In this document: positions 47,741 through 60,885 of the stretch, piece by piece | Numbering within the stretch: position 1 is the first letter of the stretch | How the letters are laid out: each line of letters opens with the position of its first letter | Assembly (NCBI GenBank): GCA_014898415.1 | Contig: RCTD01000017.1 | Coordinates: forward strand, 805,001-869,000 | Source of the DNA: Stromatinia cepivora | Lineage: Eukaryota > Ascomycota > Leotiomycetes > Helotiales > Sclerotiniaceae | DNA length: 64,000 bases | Direction: 5' to 3' | Position numbers and translations under genes: made by a program | Notes under the pieces: generated by a model | The model's database searches: none | What the model was told of the DNA's origin: nothing | Seen by the model: the letters and a program-made list of their open reading frames with translations, nothing else

Positions 47741-48291
47741 TAGGCTGCGCAAAAATTATCTGTACCCATAGGTTATCCACGGATAATCCGCTCTGTGAGT
47801 ATTCATCAGAGGTTCTACCCACCCCACAAATTACCCATTCAAATTTAAAATTATCTGCCCTGTCACAGATAATCTACAGATTATTTACAAATAACCCATC
47901 TATTTATGGATAAATAGATTATCCATAAATAACCCATGGATATATGGGTAATTTGCAAATAATCCGTAGATATATAGATTATTTATAGATAATCTATGGA
48001 TTATTTATAGATTATCCACTTTTCGCTTAAATTTGAAGTTATTCTTAGATCATTTTATAGCCCAAAAGTAATCCAAGCTTAGATTTATACTAATTTTTAT
48101 ACTAATCATAAAATTATATTAATTTTATAAAATATTATACAATATACAGGTAAATGGGTACCCGTGGATAATCTATATCCGCTCCATAGGTTACCCATTC
48201 AGATTTTGAATTACCCGCCCCGCCCAATGGGTACCCACGGATTATCTGTCAAGGCCATTATCCGCCCTGCGGGTATTCGTTGCGCAGCCTA
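47741..48291. mobile_element. non-autonomous hAT-type element, 551 bp
   Basis: Perfect 12-bp inverted ends, TAGGCTGCGCAA at 47741-47752 and TTGCGCAGCCTA at 48280-48291, within the 8-bp duplication GTTACAAT. The interior has no coding frame. Both halves are filled with short inverted motifs such as GGATAATCC, GGTTATCC, GATTATTTATAGAT and GGGTACCC, so the strand could fold extensively and could present many transposase-binding sites. It differs in its ends from the hAT element at 682-1744 but shares the GGGTAACC/GGGTACCC style of subterminal repeat. Confidence 0.9.
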
Positions 48292-48299
48292 GTTACAAT
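48292..48299. repeat. 8-bp target-site duplication, right copy
   Basis: GTTACAAT, identical to 47733-47740. Confidence 0.88.
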
Positions 48300-48628
48300 A
48301 GAATCGTGGTATGAATGGTTGAAAAATCGATATGCCTGCAGAATTCGTCGGCCAAGAAGCACTCAACAATCAATGATGTGTCAGCGCCATTCGACCAACC
48401 CTGTCGCCCAACATCTTCCGCAACTCGAAATAAGCGCTGGTCCAAGCTTGGGATATCACCCCTCATGAAGTTCAAAATATTTCGTGAGCTCCAGCGATTC
48501 TCGAATCTTGCTTTCTCCCCAAAACCTGCAAAAAATCAACAAGCATCTTCCACCCTTCTCTATATCCAAGAACTTCCTAAACGATATCTTGAAATTTCGA
48601 ACGATTGTTTATTTAGCAATCCGACAAT
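48300..48628. other. promoter and leader of the nitroalkane oxidase-like gene
   Basis: 329 bp between the hAT element and the start codon, so the transposon sits in the promoter. Frames here (48280-48468, 48315-48764) are shadows. No clear TATA box. Confidence 0.5.
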
Positions 48629-50037
48629 ATGCCTATTGATTTTCAACTCTCTGCGACCGAAGATGGCATTCGAAAACATGCAGCTGCATTCGCTGCTGGC
48701 CCTCTCAAGGATATCAAGAAAGTTTATTCCGCAAAGAAAGATGAGCAACAATTTCAAGCATTGAAGCCTTTCTATAGTGATGCGACCGCCGGTGGCATGA
48801 TCAAGGGCTTCATAGCACCTCATCTTGGAGGTGCAGCTGGAAGCTTGACTGAAGCAACTATCTTAGTTGAGGAGATGTATGCCGTTGATCCTTCCGCGTC
48901 TTTAACGATCTTTTCCACCGCGCTGGGTTTGACTCCATTAAATTTGGCTGGAAAGGAAGAGCACAGAGAATTCTTGGAACCATTTTTGAGTGGTCAAGAG
49001 GCACCACTAGCGAGTTTGGTATTCTCTGAACCAGGAGGAGTTGCCAACTTCTTGGAGAAAGGTGCTCCAGGTCTCAACACAACTGCCACACTTGAGGGTG
49101 ATGAGTGGGTACTTAATGGAGAAAAGGTATGGAGAACGTGAGAGAAAGTTGGCTCGATATCAGAAGTGAAGCTAATTTGAAATATAGATGTGGGCAACCA
49201 ATTGTGCAGGCTGGGACTTCGAAGGTGCAGACCTTCAATGTGCAGTCTGCCGCGACACAAGTGTTACCTCCGATGAACCTGCTGACGCTGTCATGATACT
49301 TCTTGTGAGCAGAGCCGATATTGAACGAAATGAAAAGGGCGCATTCAAAACACTCAAACATGTACTAACCACGGGACACCCTGCTTGTTCTGGCCCACAT
49401 ATCAAATACACCAACTTGAGACTTCCTAAAAAGAACGTCCTATGTCCGCCAGGTCAAGGTGTTCCTGTGGTGTTAGGAGCATTCGATTTTTCGGCTATTT
49501 TGGTTGGTGCCATGAGTGTCAGTGTTATGCGAGCCGTCTTCGAAGCAGCTTTGGCCTTTGCCAAGGTTGACAATCGCAGAGGAGCAGAAGATCTATTATC
49601 AAGACAAGCATTTGCGGATCTACTGAGTGGTATTAAAATGAAGACAGAAGCTTCCAGAGCTTTGACATGGAAGGCAGCTCATACCCTCAAGAATGGACCA
49701 GGTGATTATAATGCCAGGCGTGAATTAGCATTGGCGGCGAAGATCTATTGCTCAGAAGAGAGCGTCAAAGCAGTTACAGAAGCAATCAATGCTGTTGGGA
49801 TGTAAGTAGGAAATCGTACCATTCTTCTCAAATTATGACAGTCACTAACTACCCCCCCATAGAACAGCCTACAGCACTGAGCAGCCCTTCGGAGACCTTT
49901 TGAACACAGCCATCGTATTACCCATTTTTGATGGTGGCAATGTAGGTATGCGTAGAAGACATATGCAAGAATTGATGGCATCAAAGTCGTATGACCCTTG
50001 GGCTTCGACCTATGGTCCTTCTCAACCTTTGAATTAG
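48629..50037 (+). CDS. nitroalkane oxidase-like acyl-CoA dehydrogenase-fold flavoenzyme, three exons
   Basis: FAD enzyme of the acyl-CoA dehydrogenase superfamily closest, by my reading, to fungal nitroalkane oxidase, which turns nitroalkanes into aldehydes and nitrite. Exons 48629-49126, 49188-49801 and 49863-50037 (GTATGG...TAG, GTAAGT...TAG) give 428 residues. Features: PFYSDATAGGMIKG and LVEEMYAVDPSASLTI in the N-terminal helical domain, LASLVFSEPGGVANFLEKG before the beta domain, NGEKMWATNCAGWDFEGADL restored across the first join, VGAMSVSVMRAVFEAALAF in the C-terminal helices, and PIFDGGNVGMRRRHMQ near the end. Asp394 in FDGGN sits where nitroalkane oxidase has its catalytic Asp and true acyl-CoA dehydrogenases have Glu. 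The final PWASTYG is also as in that enzyme. No peroxisomal SKL-type end (it ends PLN). Substrate is inferred. Confidence 0.9.
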
Positions 50038-50609
50038 CAATCCTGGAAGCTTGATGACTGAAAGAAATTGCACGTGTCAGTCTTTGAAATCCATATGCCG
50101 ATGTTAAAGTACCATATTTTGCATACTCATCCAAAAAGAGCGGTGAATGTCACTTCATTTCCTCATTCCATAGCGCCCAGAGTGCACCATAACCAATAAT
50201 GACACGGTAGACAAATTACTGTAATAGCATATAACCTTTCTATTTTCTATCAAACGAAATCCCCGTTGGCACTAAGGCACGCTAGCGGCCGGGAAACTTA
50301 CATAAGCAACATACGAAATCGCTCCTGACAACACACTGAGGGTGATTCGAATCAAGTAGATTTACAGCACCTCTCCACTTATATTAGCCGAAACATCATA
50401 AAACGCGTATTTTTCTGAACGCGTATCTTAACAACCTAATTTATTTATTAAATATATTAATCCTATATACTCCATTAAGATCAATTTCGATAAATGAAAT
50501 AGTTTATAAATATTTCATATTATAGAAAAATTGTAGAGAAAATTGAAGAAGGTATTTATTTTATAAAAATTATAAAAGAATTTAAAACCTTTTATAATAT
50601 TATATAATA
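50038..50609. other. 3' flank and AT transition zone
   Basis: Composition changes from gene-like to A/T-saturated at about 50400. No gene. The last 150 bp are nearly pure A/T. Confidence 0.6.
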
Positions 50610-50775
50610 TGTTGGAAATGAGGCCATCATAGGATTAGAATTGAGGTTATGTGATCATAATGGTGCACAGACCATATTTGGGGATAACCTCAATTCTATT
50701 TCTATTAGAATTATAAATCCTTAGTTTAATTTATATAGTTAACAATACTATTATTTTTTGTATTAAAAGTTAATA
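50610..50775 (+). repeat. LTR of copia element B (5'), 166 bp
   Basis: Starts TGTTGG and ends GTTAATA; the canonical terminal CA has become TA, a C-to-T change. Same length as the three other LTRs in the window. Confidence 0.88.
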
Positions 50776-51427
50776 AATTATAAGATCCGATTGTATAATA
50801 GTAATTAGAAAACAAAGCAAATCGAGAAAGGATTAGTATAGCTAATAGAAATGAAATAGAATGAAAATTAAAGTTTTTATATAATATTATTGAAATAGAG
50901 TTGAAATATGATAATATAGTTTATAATTTATAACATTATAGGTTAGAATGGAGAGCAGTTTGTATAGTACCGATATAGAATTATAACAAAAATGAAGAAC
51001 AAGTTTATACAACTATAAGAAAATATATTATAATATAATTTTATGAATTTTCTTATTATTTTATTTTTATATTTCTTTATTATTTTAAATTTATTTATTA
51101 TATATTTTTTAAAACTATTTTAAAAATCTAAAGATTATTTTTGATATCTATTAAATAATAAGAAATCTTTACAATATTGGAATTAAACAATTCTTCAAAA
51201 TTCGATCAAAACAATTATAAATGATAGTTTAAATAAACAAAGATATAATTGAGAGGGAAAGGATAATTTTATATAATTGATTAAATATTAAATGAATATA
51301 TATAGATTACAGGATTCAATATAATATTTGTTTATAAGATCAATGATTGTATATATTACAATATCGAATTGAAATCGGAATATTTAAAGAACAAAGCGAA
51401 TACATTATTGTATATTTATATAATATT
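50610..51427 (+). mobile_element. Ty1/copia element B, 5' LTR and start of internal region
   Basis: Plus-oriented element, first segment. It starts with a 166-bp LTR (TGTTGGAAATGAGG...), then leader and gag-like sequence, and is interrupted at 51427 by element A. The sequence resumes at 56921. Stop codons in every frame and extreme A/T content show that it is dead. The segment matches 60720-61535 of element C throughout. Confidence 0.88.
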
Positions 51428-51593
51428 TGTTAACTTTTGGTACAGGAAGTAGTAGTATTGTTGATTATATAAATTGAACTAAGGATCTATAATTCTAATA
51501 GGAATAAAATTGAGGTTATCCCCAAATATAATCTGTACACCATTATAATCTCATAACCTCAATTCTAATCTTATAATAATCTCATTTCCAATA
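51428..51593 (-). repeat. 3' LTR of copia element A, 166 bp
   Basis: Pairs with 56755-56920. By my count the two differ at about 26 sites, all transitions. Confidence 0.88.
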
Positions 51594-54500
51594 CTCCCTT
51601 ATTAAAAATATCCTATTCGATTTGTTTAAACTACTAATCCCAACATTTTCTTGAATCTTTCGAAAACAATCCTTACACAAAGCTTTATCATTCCATCGAC
51701 AACTATATCATATATATTGATATAATTAATAACAATTTTCTCTTTTTCTATCAAATCCCTAATGAAATGATAATTGATATCTATATGTTTGGATCGTTTA
51801 TACAAATATAAATTCTTAATTAAAACTAAAATACTTTGATTATCACCAAATATCTAAATCATATCTCTATTCTTTCCAATATAACTTGATCTGAATAAAT
51901 CTTTGAATACTTATACAATCTATTTCTTTTGTTTAATGAATATTGCTATTACAATATATTCTGATTCTATATTAAAAATAACTACAAACACTTGTTTTTT
52001 ATTAATCTACAATATAAAGCCTTTATAGAATATTACAACTCCTCCTAAAATATTTTTCCAATTATATTTATCATTAACCCAATCTGTATTTATATATACC
52101 TTTATTATATTATCAAATATATTATATTCTTTATAGATATCAAATTGTACTCCCTTTGGCCCGAATTATAGCTTCTGTTTGATTATTGATTATAGATATC
52201 GCATCAAATTCTTCAAAGCTATAATATAATGTTTTACTGGTTTTACTATAAATTGTAAAAATCTTCCAATTGAGAATACTATATCTAATCAAATATATAC
52301 CATTGAATGAATCACACTTTTTATTCATTATTGATATTCATTTATATCTATCAATTCATTATTATCGATTACTAATCAAAGATAAGTATAATCTATTATT
52401 GATAGTTTCTTGACTTGATATTGTCTATATATAATACTATATTTGATTAATATAACATTGAGATATTCTTCTTAATTCATAATTAATATATATACTTTTC
52501 TATTACGAATAACTTTAATATCTAGGATTTTATTAATCTCCTTTAGATTCTTAATATTAAAACAGATTGATAGTTTTTCATCGAACCAAATGATTTGCAA
52601 TGATGTATACGATATAATAACGATATTGTCGATATATATCAATAATATTATATTATAGTCTTTGGATATATACAGATATAAATCTACCAAACTTTATACA
52701 AAATCTATACCTAAAAGCTCTTTCTTCAATAATAAATTCCAATCTCTTCCAGTTTGTTTTAAACTATATAGATTTCGTAGAGTTTATAATATATATCCCT
52801 TTTTGATTTTAATATTTTGAAATGGTTCGAGATAGATTTTTTCCTTTAAATATAATTCGATAAAAACATTTTTGATATTAAAATATAAATATTTCAAATT
52901 TTCCTTTACAATAATAATTAGGAATAGTTTAAGTATATCTAATTTCATCATTGATATAAATATTTCGTTGTAATCCTTTCCTAATATCTAATTGAACTTT
53001 TAAACCATTAATTTTGTTTTGAATTGTTCTATCTTGTTATCCTTAATTTTAATTGTAAATATCTATTTCATCGAAATCAGATTATTTCTTTTAAAAAGTA
53101 TATATTCTTTTCAAATATCATTTTGAATTAAGAATATGATTTTCTTTTGGATAGCTTCCTTCCATTTTTCAGAGTGTTCTTGATCCGATATTGCTTCTTT
53201 ATAAATTCTTAGTATTTTGATTCCTAAAACTTTTTCGGTCGGATATACTATACCTTCTATATTGTTTATATTTATCAATGAAATCATAAAATCTGAAACG
53301 ATTTTGTCTTTGATATAAAAATCCATCTTGTAAATGATTGGGATTATAATCATAATATATTCTATACTTTTTTGAGTTTTGGTTTATATAGATATTGCAA
53401 TCAATGTCTTTATAATCTTGTTTTCCCGTTTTTTTTTAGAATTTTATTCTATATCTCTTTTCCATTTTCGTATTAAATACTTTGAAGATTCGTTTTCAAA
53501 GTTTATTTCATTCTTTTATTCGATCTCAAATGATTGTAGATTTATTTTGTTTTTTGATTTTATTGAAATAAGTTTATCAGCAAAATTTAAAATGATTTTA
53601 AATTTTGTTTTTGGTATAAATTCAGGGTTTACAGAAGTTGATTTTTGAATTGGATCTTCTGAAATAATGAATTCGATATTTGAAGTATCTTTGAAAAAAG
53701 ATTCTTAATTTGTTTTTTGGATATTGCTATCTTCATCTTTATTATATATTGATATTAATATATCTAATTTATTTGGTTTTAATTCGATAATTAAGGTATT
53801 TAATATAATTATTGAATTCGATATAATATTTGTTGAAGAGAATACTTAGAACGAAAATAATACAGATATTACATTTGGTGTTGAGGATAAAAAAGATGTT
53901 TTATTTGTTACCGGTTTATTATAAGGTTTTCAATTTGGTTTTATATTCTTTATTCTTTGTAAATCTGATTCATAATTTTTTAATTTAAAATCCAAATCTT
54001 CTTCTCGATGAGATTCATTTATAATTATTTTGCTTGATCGAAATATATAATCTAATTCTGAAGAATACACTTTGATATATTTATTCATAACTTTTAAATA
54101 TCCTAGGAATACACCGATTCTCGAAATGTTCTATAATTTGTTGTATCTTTGCTTTTTCGGAATAATTTTGGGATTAATATAAATATAATATTTGCTTCTC
54201 CAAATTTTGTATATCTTTATATTTAGTATTATATCTGTAAAAGCTTTTATAAAGGATTGATCTATTTTATTTATATTAGGATCAATATTAATACAATTCC
54301 TAATATAAATATTGTATTTTATAATTTCGTCCCAAAATTCTAATAGTAATTTAGCTTCTTTTAATATTGCTTTTATATTTGTTTCTACAATTCTTATATT
54401 CTATTCTATAGGTTTATTTTGATATAAAGAAGCAATTGTTGTAATTTCGGATTATATATCTAATGATTATTTATAAATAGTTTATAGAAGTTTTAATATA

Positions 54501-56754
54501 TTATTAGTCCTGATTGCAATGATCTTTTCTTCAGTAGTTAATTTCATCTTTTTTTTTTAAGTTTTCAATATTTGAATTGTATTGTTTTTTTGTTTAAATA
54601 ATATAATTCAATTTACTTTTGTATAATTGTCAATAATTAATATGAAATAACGATTCCCTCGAATCGATTTTGGGAATGGTTCTGTAATATCGAAATGTAT
54701 AAATTCGAGTTTCTTTGATTTATATAGACTCAATTGCTTCGGAATACGATTAATTATTTTGGTGAGTATATACACTTTGCAGATATTTAATTCAGTTGGA
54801 ACTTTTATCGGTTTGATTATATTGAATATTTTGTATAGATTCTTGATCTTGTTTAAATCTAGATAATTGAATCTTCGATACCATAATAGATATTTTTCTT
54901 TCTCCTTAAGTATTAATTTATTATTGATATTTTTAATGCTATCGATTATCTTTGAAAAAAAGCCTTTTTCTTAATCATTTTGGTATATACTAAAACAGAA
55001 AGTTGTATTTTTATATCCTTTGGTTATATATGAAATTATATATATTCTATTTTGTATTCTAGTATGGATGATTTTCTTATTATTCTTTTTGAAATATATA
55101 TAATGAAAGTTGAATTTCCTTTATAATCTTATTTCGCAAATCCTTTTTTTTGATAACAAATTTACTTTTAATCCTAATATATATAATATATTTGAAAATA
55201 GCATTTTAGAATTATCTTTGTATATTATATTTATTAAACCTTGATGGCAATAATACATTACTTTTCCATCAACCTTTATCTTTTATTTGGTAATAGATTC
55301 TATTAATCTGAATAATGAAGATTAGTTAAATATATATAAAGAAATATCTATATCAATATACTATTTACTAAAGAAAGCTTTATTAATGGTTTCCTTTATC
55401 AAATTATAATTTTTCTTTATTATATCTTCAATATCAGAATTTGATTTAGAGATATTGTTAATAAAATATATTTGGTCTTTTTTATTGAAATAGATTTTCT
55501 TTGGATTTGGTGATTTTCTTTTTCTTTGGTGATGAAGATAATTGTAAAGGAATTTGTTGGTTTATATTAAATACAGATAGTTTTGTATATAATGATTTTT
55601 CTTTTGATACAAATCGCAAGTATTATTTGGGGTTTCGAAATTTGATTCTTGATGTTGAGAAATGTATTTAAATCCTTTTATAATTTGTACTAACTTTGAT
55701 TCATTTTTAAAACAAAATTTTTTAGTCTATAAATATTTGATTTTATTGTCGATATTAAGATTGATTTGGATATCCAATATATCTATTACTTTTTAATAAT
55801 CGATTGAAAGATTATATATTAAAACTAAAAACAAGATAATATCTTGATATATTGATTGACAGTTTTCGTTTGTAATTCCTAGTTTCCTTTTATACTCTTT
55901 TAGTTTGTTCTAAACTTCGATAATGATCATATCGAAATAAATATTGGATTGGAATTTGAAGTTCTGGATTATTGTTATATATATATTGATTATAACTGTA
56001 TTGATTTTAGTATATTTTGATTTAAGATATTTCCAAAATATATATATTGTTGAATATTCGTTGATAAGGGCTTCATCGTTATTATTGAATGTTGTACAAA
56101 TATACAATAATATATTCGTTTCGTTCTTTAAGTATTCTGATTTTAATTCGATATTGTAATATACACAATTATTGATCTTATAGACAGATACTATATTGAA
56201 TTCTGCAATCTATATATATTCGTTTAATATTTAATTAATTATATAAAACTATTCTTTCCTTCTCAATTGTATCTTCGTTTATTTGAACTATTACTTATAA
56301 TTGTTTTAATCGAACTTCGAAAAATTGTTTAATTCCGATATTGTAAAGATTTCTTGCTATTTGATAAATATCGAAAATAGTTTTCAGATTTTTAAAACAG
56401 TTTTAAAAAAAAAAAAAATATACAGCAAATAAATTCAAAATAATAAAGAAATATAAAAATAAAACAATAAAAAAAAAAAAAATTCGTAAAATCGTATTGT
56501 AATATATTTTTTTATAGTTATGCGAATTTGTTTTTCGTTTTTGTTATAATTCTATATCGGTATTATATAGATTACTCTCCGTTTTGGTCTGTAATGTTGT
56601 AAGTTATAAGTTGTGTTGTTGTATTTCAACTTTGTTTCAATAGTATTATATGAAAACTCTGATTTTCATTTTGTTTTATTTTTATTAATTATACTAATCC
56701 TTTTTCGATTTACTTTGTTTTTTAATTACTATTATATAATCGGATCTTATAATT

Positions 56755-56920
56755 TGTTAATTTTTGGTATAGAAAGTAATAGTATTGTTGATTATATAGA
56801 TTGAATTAAGGATTTATAATTCTAATAAAAATAGAATTGAGGTTATCCCCAAATATGGTCTATACACTATTGTGGTCTTGTGACCTCAATTCTAATCCTA
56901 TGATGGCCTCATTTCCAACA
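56755..56920 (-). repeat. 5' LTR of copia element A, 166 bp
   Basis: Ends CCAACA on the plus strand, that is TGTTGG on the coding strand. The less mutated of the A pair, with more GC retained. Confidence 0.88.
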
Positions 56921-59900
56921 ATATTTAATAATAATGATGAAGTTTTTATTAATAAATATTTAATAGTATATATACTTTGAAGATATCTTAAATCAAAATA
57001 TACTAGAATCAGTGTAATCATAATCAATATATATATAACAATGATTCAGAACTTTAAATTTCAATTCGATATTTATCTTGATATAATTATTATCAAAGTT
57101 TAGAACAAATTGAAAGAATATAAAAGGAAATTAAGAGTTATAAACGAAAGTTATTGATCAATATATTAAGATACTATTTTGTTTTTGATTTTAATATATA
57201 ATTTTTCAATCGATTATTAAGAAATAATGAATATATTGGATATCCAAATTAGTTTTAGTATTAACAATAAAATTAAATATTTATAAATTAAAGAACTTTG
57301 TTTTAAAAATAAATCAAAGTGAATACAAATTATAAAAGGATTTAGGTATATTTTTCGATATCAAAAATCAGATTTCGAAATCCTAAATAATATTTATGAT
57401 TTATATCAAAAAGAAGATTATTATATATAAGATTATTTATATTTAATATAAATTAATAAATTCTTTTATAATTATTTTTGTTATCAAAAGAGAAGGGGAT
57501 TATTGAATCCGAAGAAGGTTTATTTCAATAAAAAAGATCAGATATATTTTATTAATAATATCTTTAAATCAGATTCTGATATTGAGGATATAATAAAGGA
57601 AGATTGTAATTTGATAAAGGAAATCATTAATAAAATTTTCTTTAATAAATAATATATTAATATAGATATTTCTTTATATATATTTGATTAATCTTTATTA
57701 TTTAGATTAATAAATCTTATTGTTAAATAAAGAATAAAGATTAATAAGGAAATGATATATTATTATTATTAGGATTTAATAAATATAATATACAAAAATG
57801 ATTTTAAGATACTATTTTCAAATATATTATATACATCAAAACTAGGAATAAATTTATTATCAGAAAAAAGAATTTGCAAAACAGGGTTGTAAAAGGAATT
57901 CAATTTTTATTATATATATTTCAAAAAGGATAATAAGAAAGTTATTTGTATTAGAATATAGGATGGAATATATATGATTTTATATATGATTAAAGGATAT
58001 AAGGATACAATTTTTTGTTCGAATATATATCAAAATAATTAGAAAAAAGGTTTTTCTTTAAAGATAATCGATAGTATTAAAAATATCGATAATGAATTAA
58101 TATTCAAAAAGAAAGAGAGATATTTATTATAGTATCAAAAATTCAATCATTTAGATTCAGATAAAATCAAAAATTTATACAAAGTATTTAATATAATTAA
58201 ATTAATAAAGGTTTTAATTGAATTAAATATTTGTAAAGTATATATATTCATTAAAATAATCAATTATATTTCAAAACAATTGAATTTATATAAATCAAAG
58301 AGATTCGAATTTATATATTTCGATATTATAGAATCATTCTCAAAATCGATTCGAAGGAATTGTTATTTTATATTGATTATCGATAATTGTATAAAAGTAA
58401 ATTGGATTATATTATTTAAACAAAAAAATAATATAATTCAAATATTGAAAATTTGAAAAAAGGAAATAGAATTGGTTATTAAAGAAAAGATTATTGTAAT
58501 TAGGATTGATAATATATTGGAATTTTTATAAGTTATTTATAAATGATTATTAGGTATATAATCCGAAATTATAATAATTGTTTTTTTATATCAAAACAAA
58601 TCTACAGAATAAAATATAAGAATTATAAAGATAAATATAAAAGTAATATTAAAAGAAATTGGATTATTATTAAAATTTTAGAATGAAATTATAAAATATA
58701 ATGCTTATATCAGAAATCGTATTAATATTGATTTTGATATAAATAGAATAAATCGATTTTTTATAAAAGTTTTTATAAATATAATATTAGATATAAAGAT
58801 ATATAAAATCTAAAGGAGTAAATATTATATTTATATTAATCCTAAGATTATTCTAAAAAGATAAAGATATAACAAATTGCAGAATATTTCGAAAATCGAT
58901 ATATTTTTAGAATACTCAAAAGTTACAAATAAATATATCAAAGTATATTCTCCAAAGTTAAATTATATATTTCGATCAAATAGAATAATTATAAATGAAT
59001 TTTATCGAGAAAAAGATTTGGATTTTAAATTAAGAAATTATGAATTAGGTTTACAAAGAATTAAAAATATAAAGTCAGATTGAAGATTTTATAATAGATT
59101 AATAATAAACAAAGTATTTTCTTTATCCTCAATATCTTTTTTATCCTCAATACCAAATATAATATCTATATCATTTTCATTCCAAATATTCTTTTCAGTA
59201 GATATTATATTGAATTCAATGATTATATTAAGTATTTTAATTATCAAATTAAAATTAAATAAATTAAATATATCAATATTAATATACAATAAAGATAAAA
59301 ATAATAATATTCAGAAAACAAATCAAGAATTTTTTTCTAAGGATATTTCAGATATCGAATTCATTATTTCAAAAATTCCAATTTAAAAATTAACTTTTGT
59401 AGATTTTGAATTTATATTGGAAGCAAAATTTAAGATTGTTTTAAATTTTATTGATAAATCCATTTCAATAGAATTAGAAAACAAAGTAAATCCATAATTA
59501 TCTGAAATCGAATGAAAGAATATAATAAATCTTGAAAACGAATTCTTAAGATATCTAATACGAAAATAGAAAAGAAATATAAAACAAGATTCTAAAGAAG
59601 AATAGAAAAACAAGATTATAAAGATATTAATTATAATATCTATATAAATCAAAATTCAAAAAAGTATAAAATATATTATAATTACAATCCCAATTATTTA
59701 TAAAATAAACCTTTATATCAAAGATAAAATCGTTTTAGATTTCATAATTTTATTAATAAATATAAATAATACAAAAGATATAATATATTCGATCGAAAAA
59801 GTTCTGGAAATCAAAATACTAAAAACTTATAAAGAAGCAATATCGAATCAAAAATACTTTGAAAAATGAAAGAAAGTTATTCAAAAGGAAATTATATTTT

Positions 59901-60719
59901 TGATTCAAAATAATATTTGGGAAGAATATATATTTCTTAAAGAAAATAATCTAATTTCGATGAAATAGATATTTATAATTAAAATAAAGGATAACAAAAT
60001 AGAACAATTCAAAATAAAATTAATAATTCGAAGATTCAATTAAATATTAGAAAAAGATTACAATGAAATATTTATATCAATAATAAAGCTAAATATATTC
60101 AGATTATTCCTAATTATTATTGTAAAAGAAAATTTGGAATATTTATATTTCGATATCAAAAACACTTTTATTGAATTATACTTAAAGGAAAAGATCTATT
60201 TCGAATTATTTTAAAATATCAAAATCGAAAAGAGATATATATTACAAACTTTACAAAATTTATATAATTTGAAGCAAACTAAAAAGGATTAGAGTTTATT
60301 ATTAAAGAAAAAGCTTTTAAATATAAACTTTATACAAAATTTAGTAGATTTATATTTATATATATCTAAAGATTATAATATAATATTATTAATATATATT
60401 AACGATATCGTTATTGTATTATATATATCATTGTAAATCATTTAATTCAATGAAAAGTTATCAGTCTATTTTAATATCAAGAATCTAGAGGAGATTAATA
60501 AGATATTAAATATTAAAATCATTCGCGATAGAAAAATGTATATATTAATTATAAACCAAAAAGAATATCTCAATATTATATTAACTAAATATAATATTAT
60601 ATATAAACAATATCAAATCAAGAAACTATTAATAATAGATTATACTTATCTCCGATCAGCAATCGATAACGATGAATTAATAGATATAAACGAATATCAA
60701 TAATGAATAAGAAATATAA
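56921..60719 (+). mobile_element. Ty1/copia element B, continued internal region
   Basis: Resumes directly after the duplicated ATATT and is colinear with element C. Includes integrase-region sequence (about 58290-58530), the conserved integrase tail with FLEYSKVTNKYIKVYSPK (58877-59083), and a reverse-transcriptase region near 60120-60500 with a YVDD-like box read as YINDIVIV. It is cut at 60719 by element C before its RNase H region; that part and its 3' LTR should lie beyond the window. Dead by many stops. Confidence 0.85.
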
Positions 60720-60885
60720 TGTTGGAAATGAGGCCATCATAGGATTAGAATTGAGGTCACGAGACCATAATGATGCATAGACTATATTTGGGGATAACCT
60801 TAATTCTATTTCTATTAGAATTATAGATTCTTAATTCAATCTATATAATCAATAATACTATTATTTCTTATATCAAAAGTTAATA
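60720..60885 (+). repeat. 5' LTR of copia element C, 166 bp
   Basis: TGTTGG...GTTAATA, same borders and length as the LTR at 50610-50775. Confidence 0.88.

Larger units (their letters stand above)
51428..56920 (-). mobile_element. Ty1/copia element A, complete but dead, nested in B
   Basis: 5493 bp, minus-oriented, with 166-bp LTRs at both ends and a 5-bp target duplication ATATT (51423-51427 and 56921-56925). Order on the minus strand is as in copia: gag-like frame (55910-56107), integrase region (about 54400-55000), reverse transcriptase with LLIYIDNIVIIS in place of the usual YVDD box (52472-52690) and an upstream EKWKEAI motif (53111-53353), RNase H region, then a purine tract (AATAAGGGAG) before the 3' LTR. 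All frames are broken by stops. A plus frame at 53379-53648 is antisense to the linker. Confidence 0.9.

Noticed and set aside
53379..53648. 89-codon plus frame, and similar minus frame at 59383-59652
   Set aside because: Each is antisense to the same linker region of a copia element; similarity between them reflects the repeat, not a gene.
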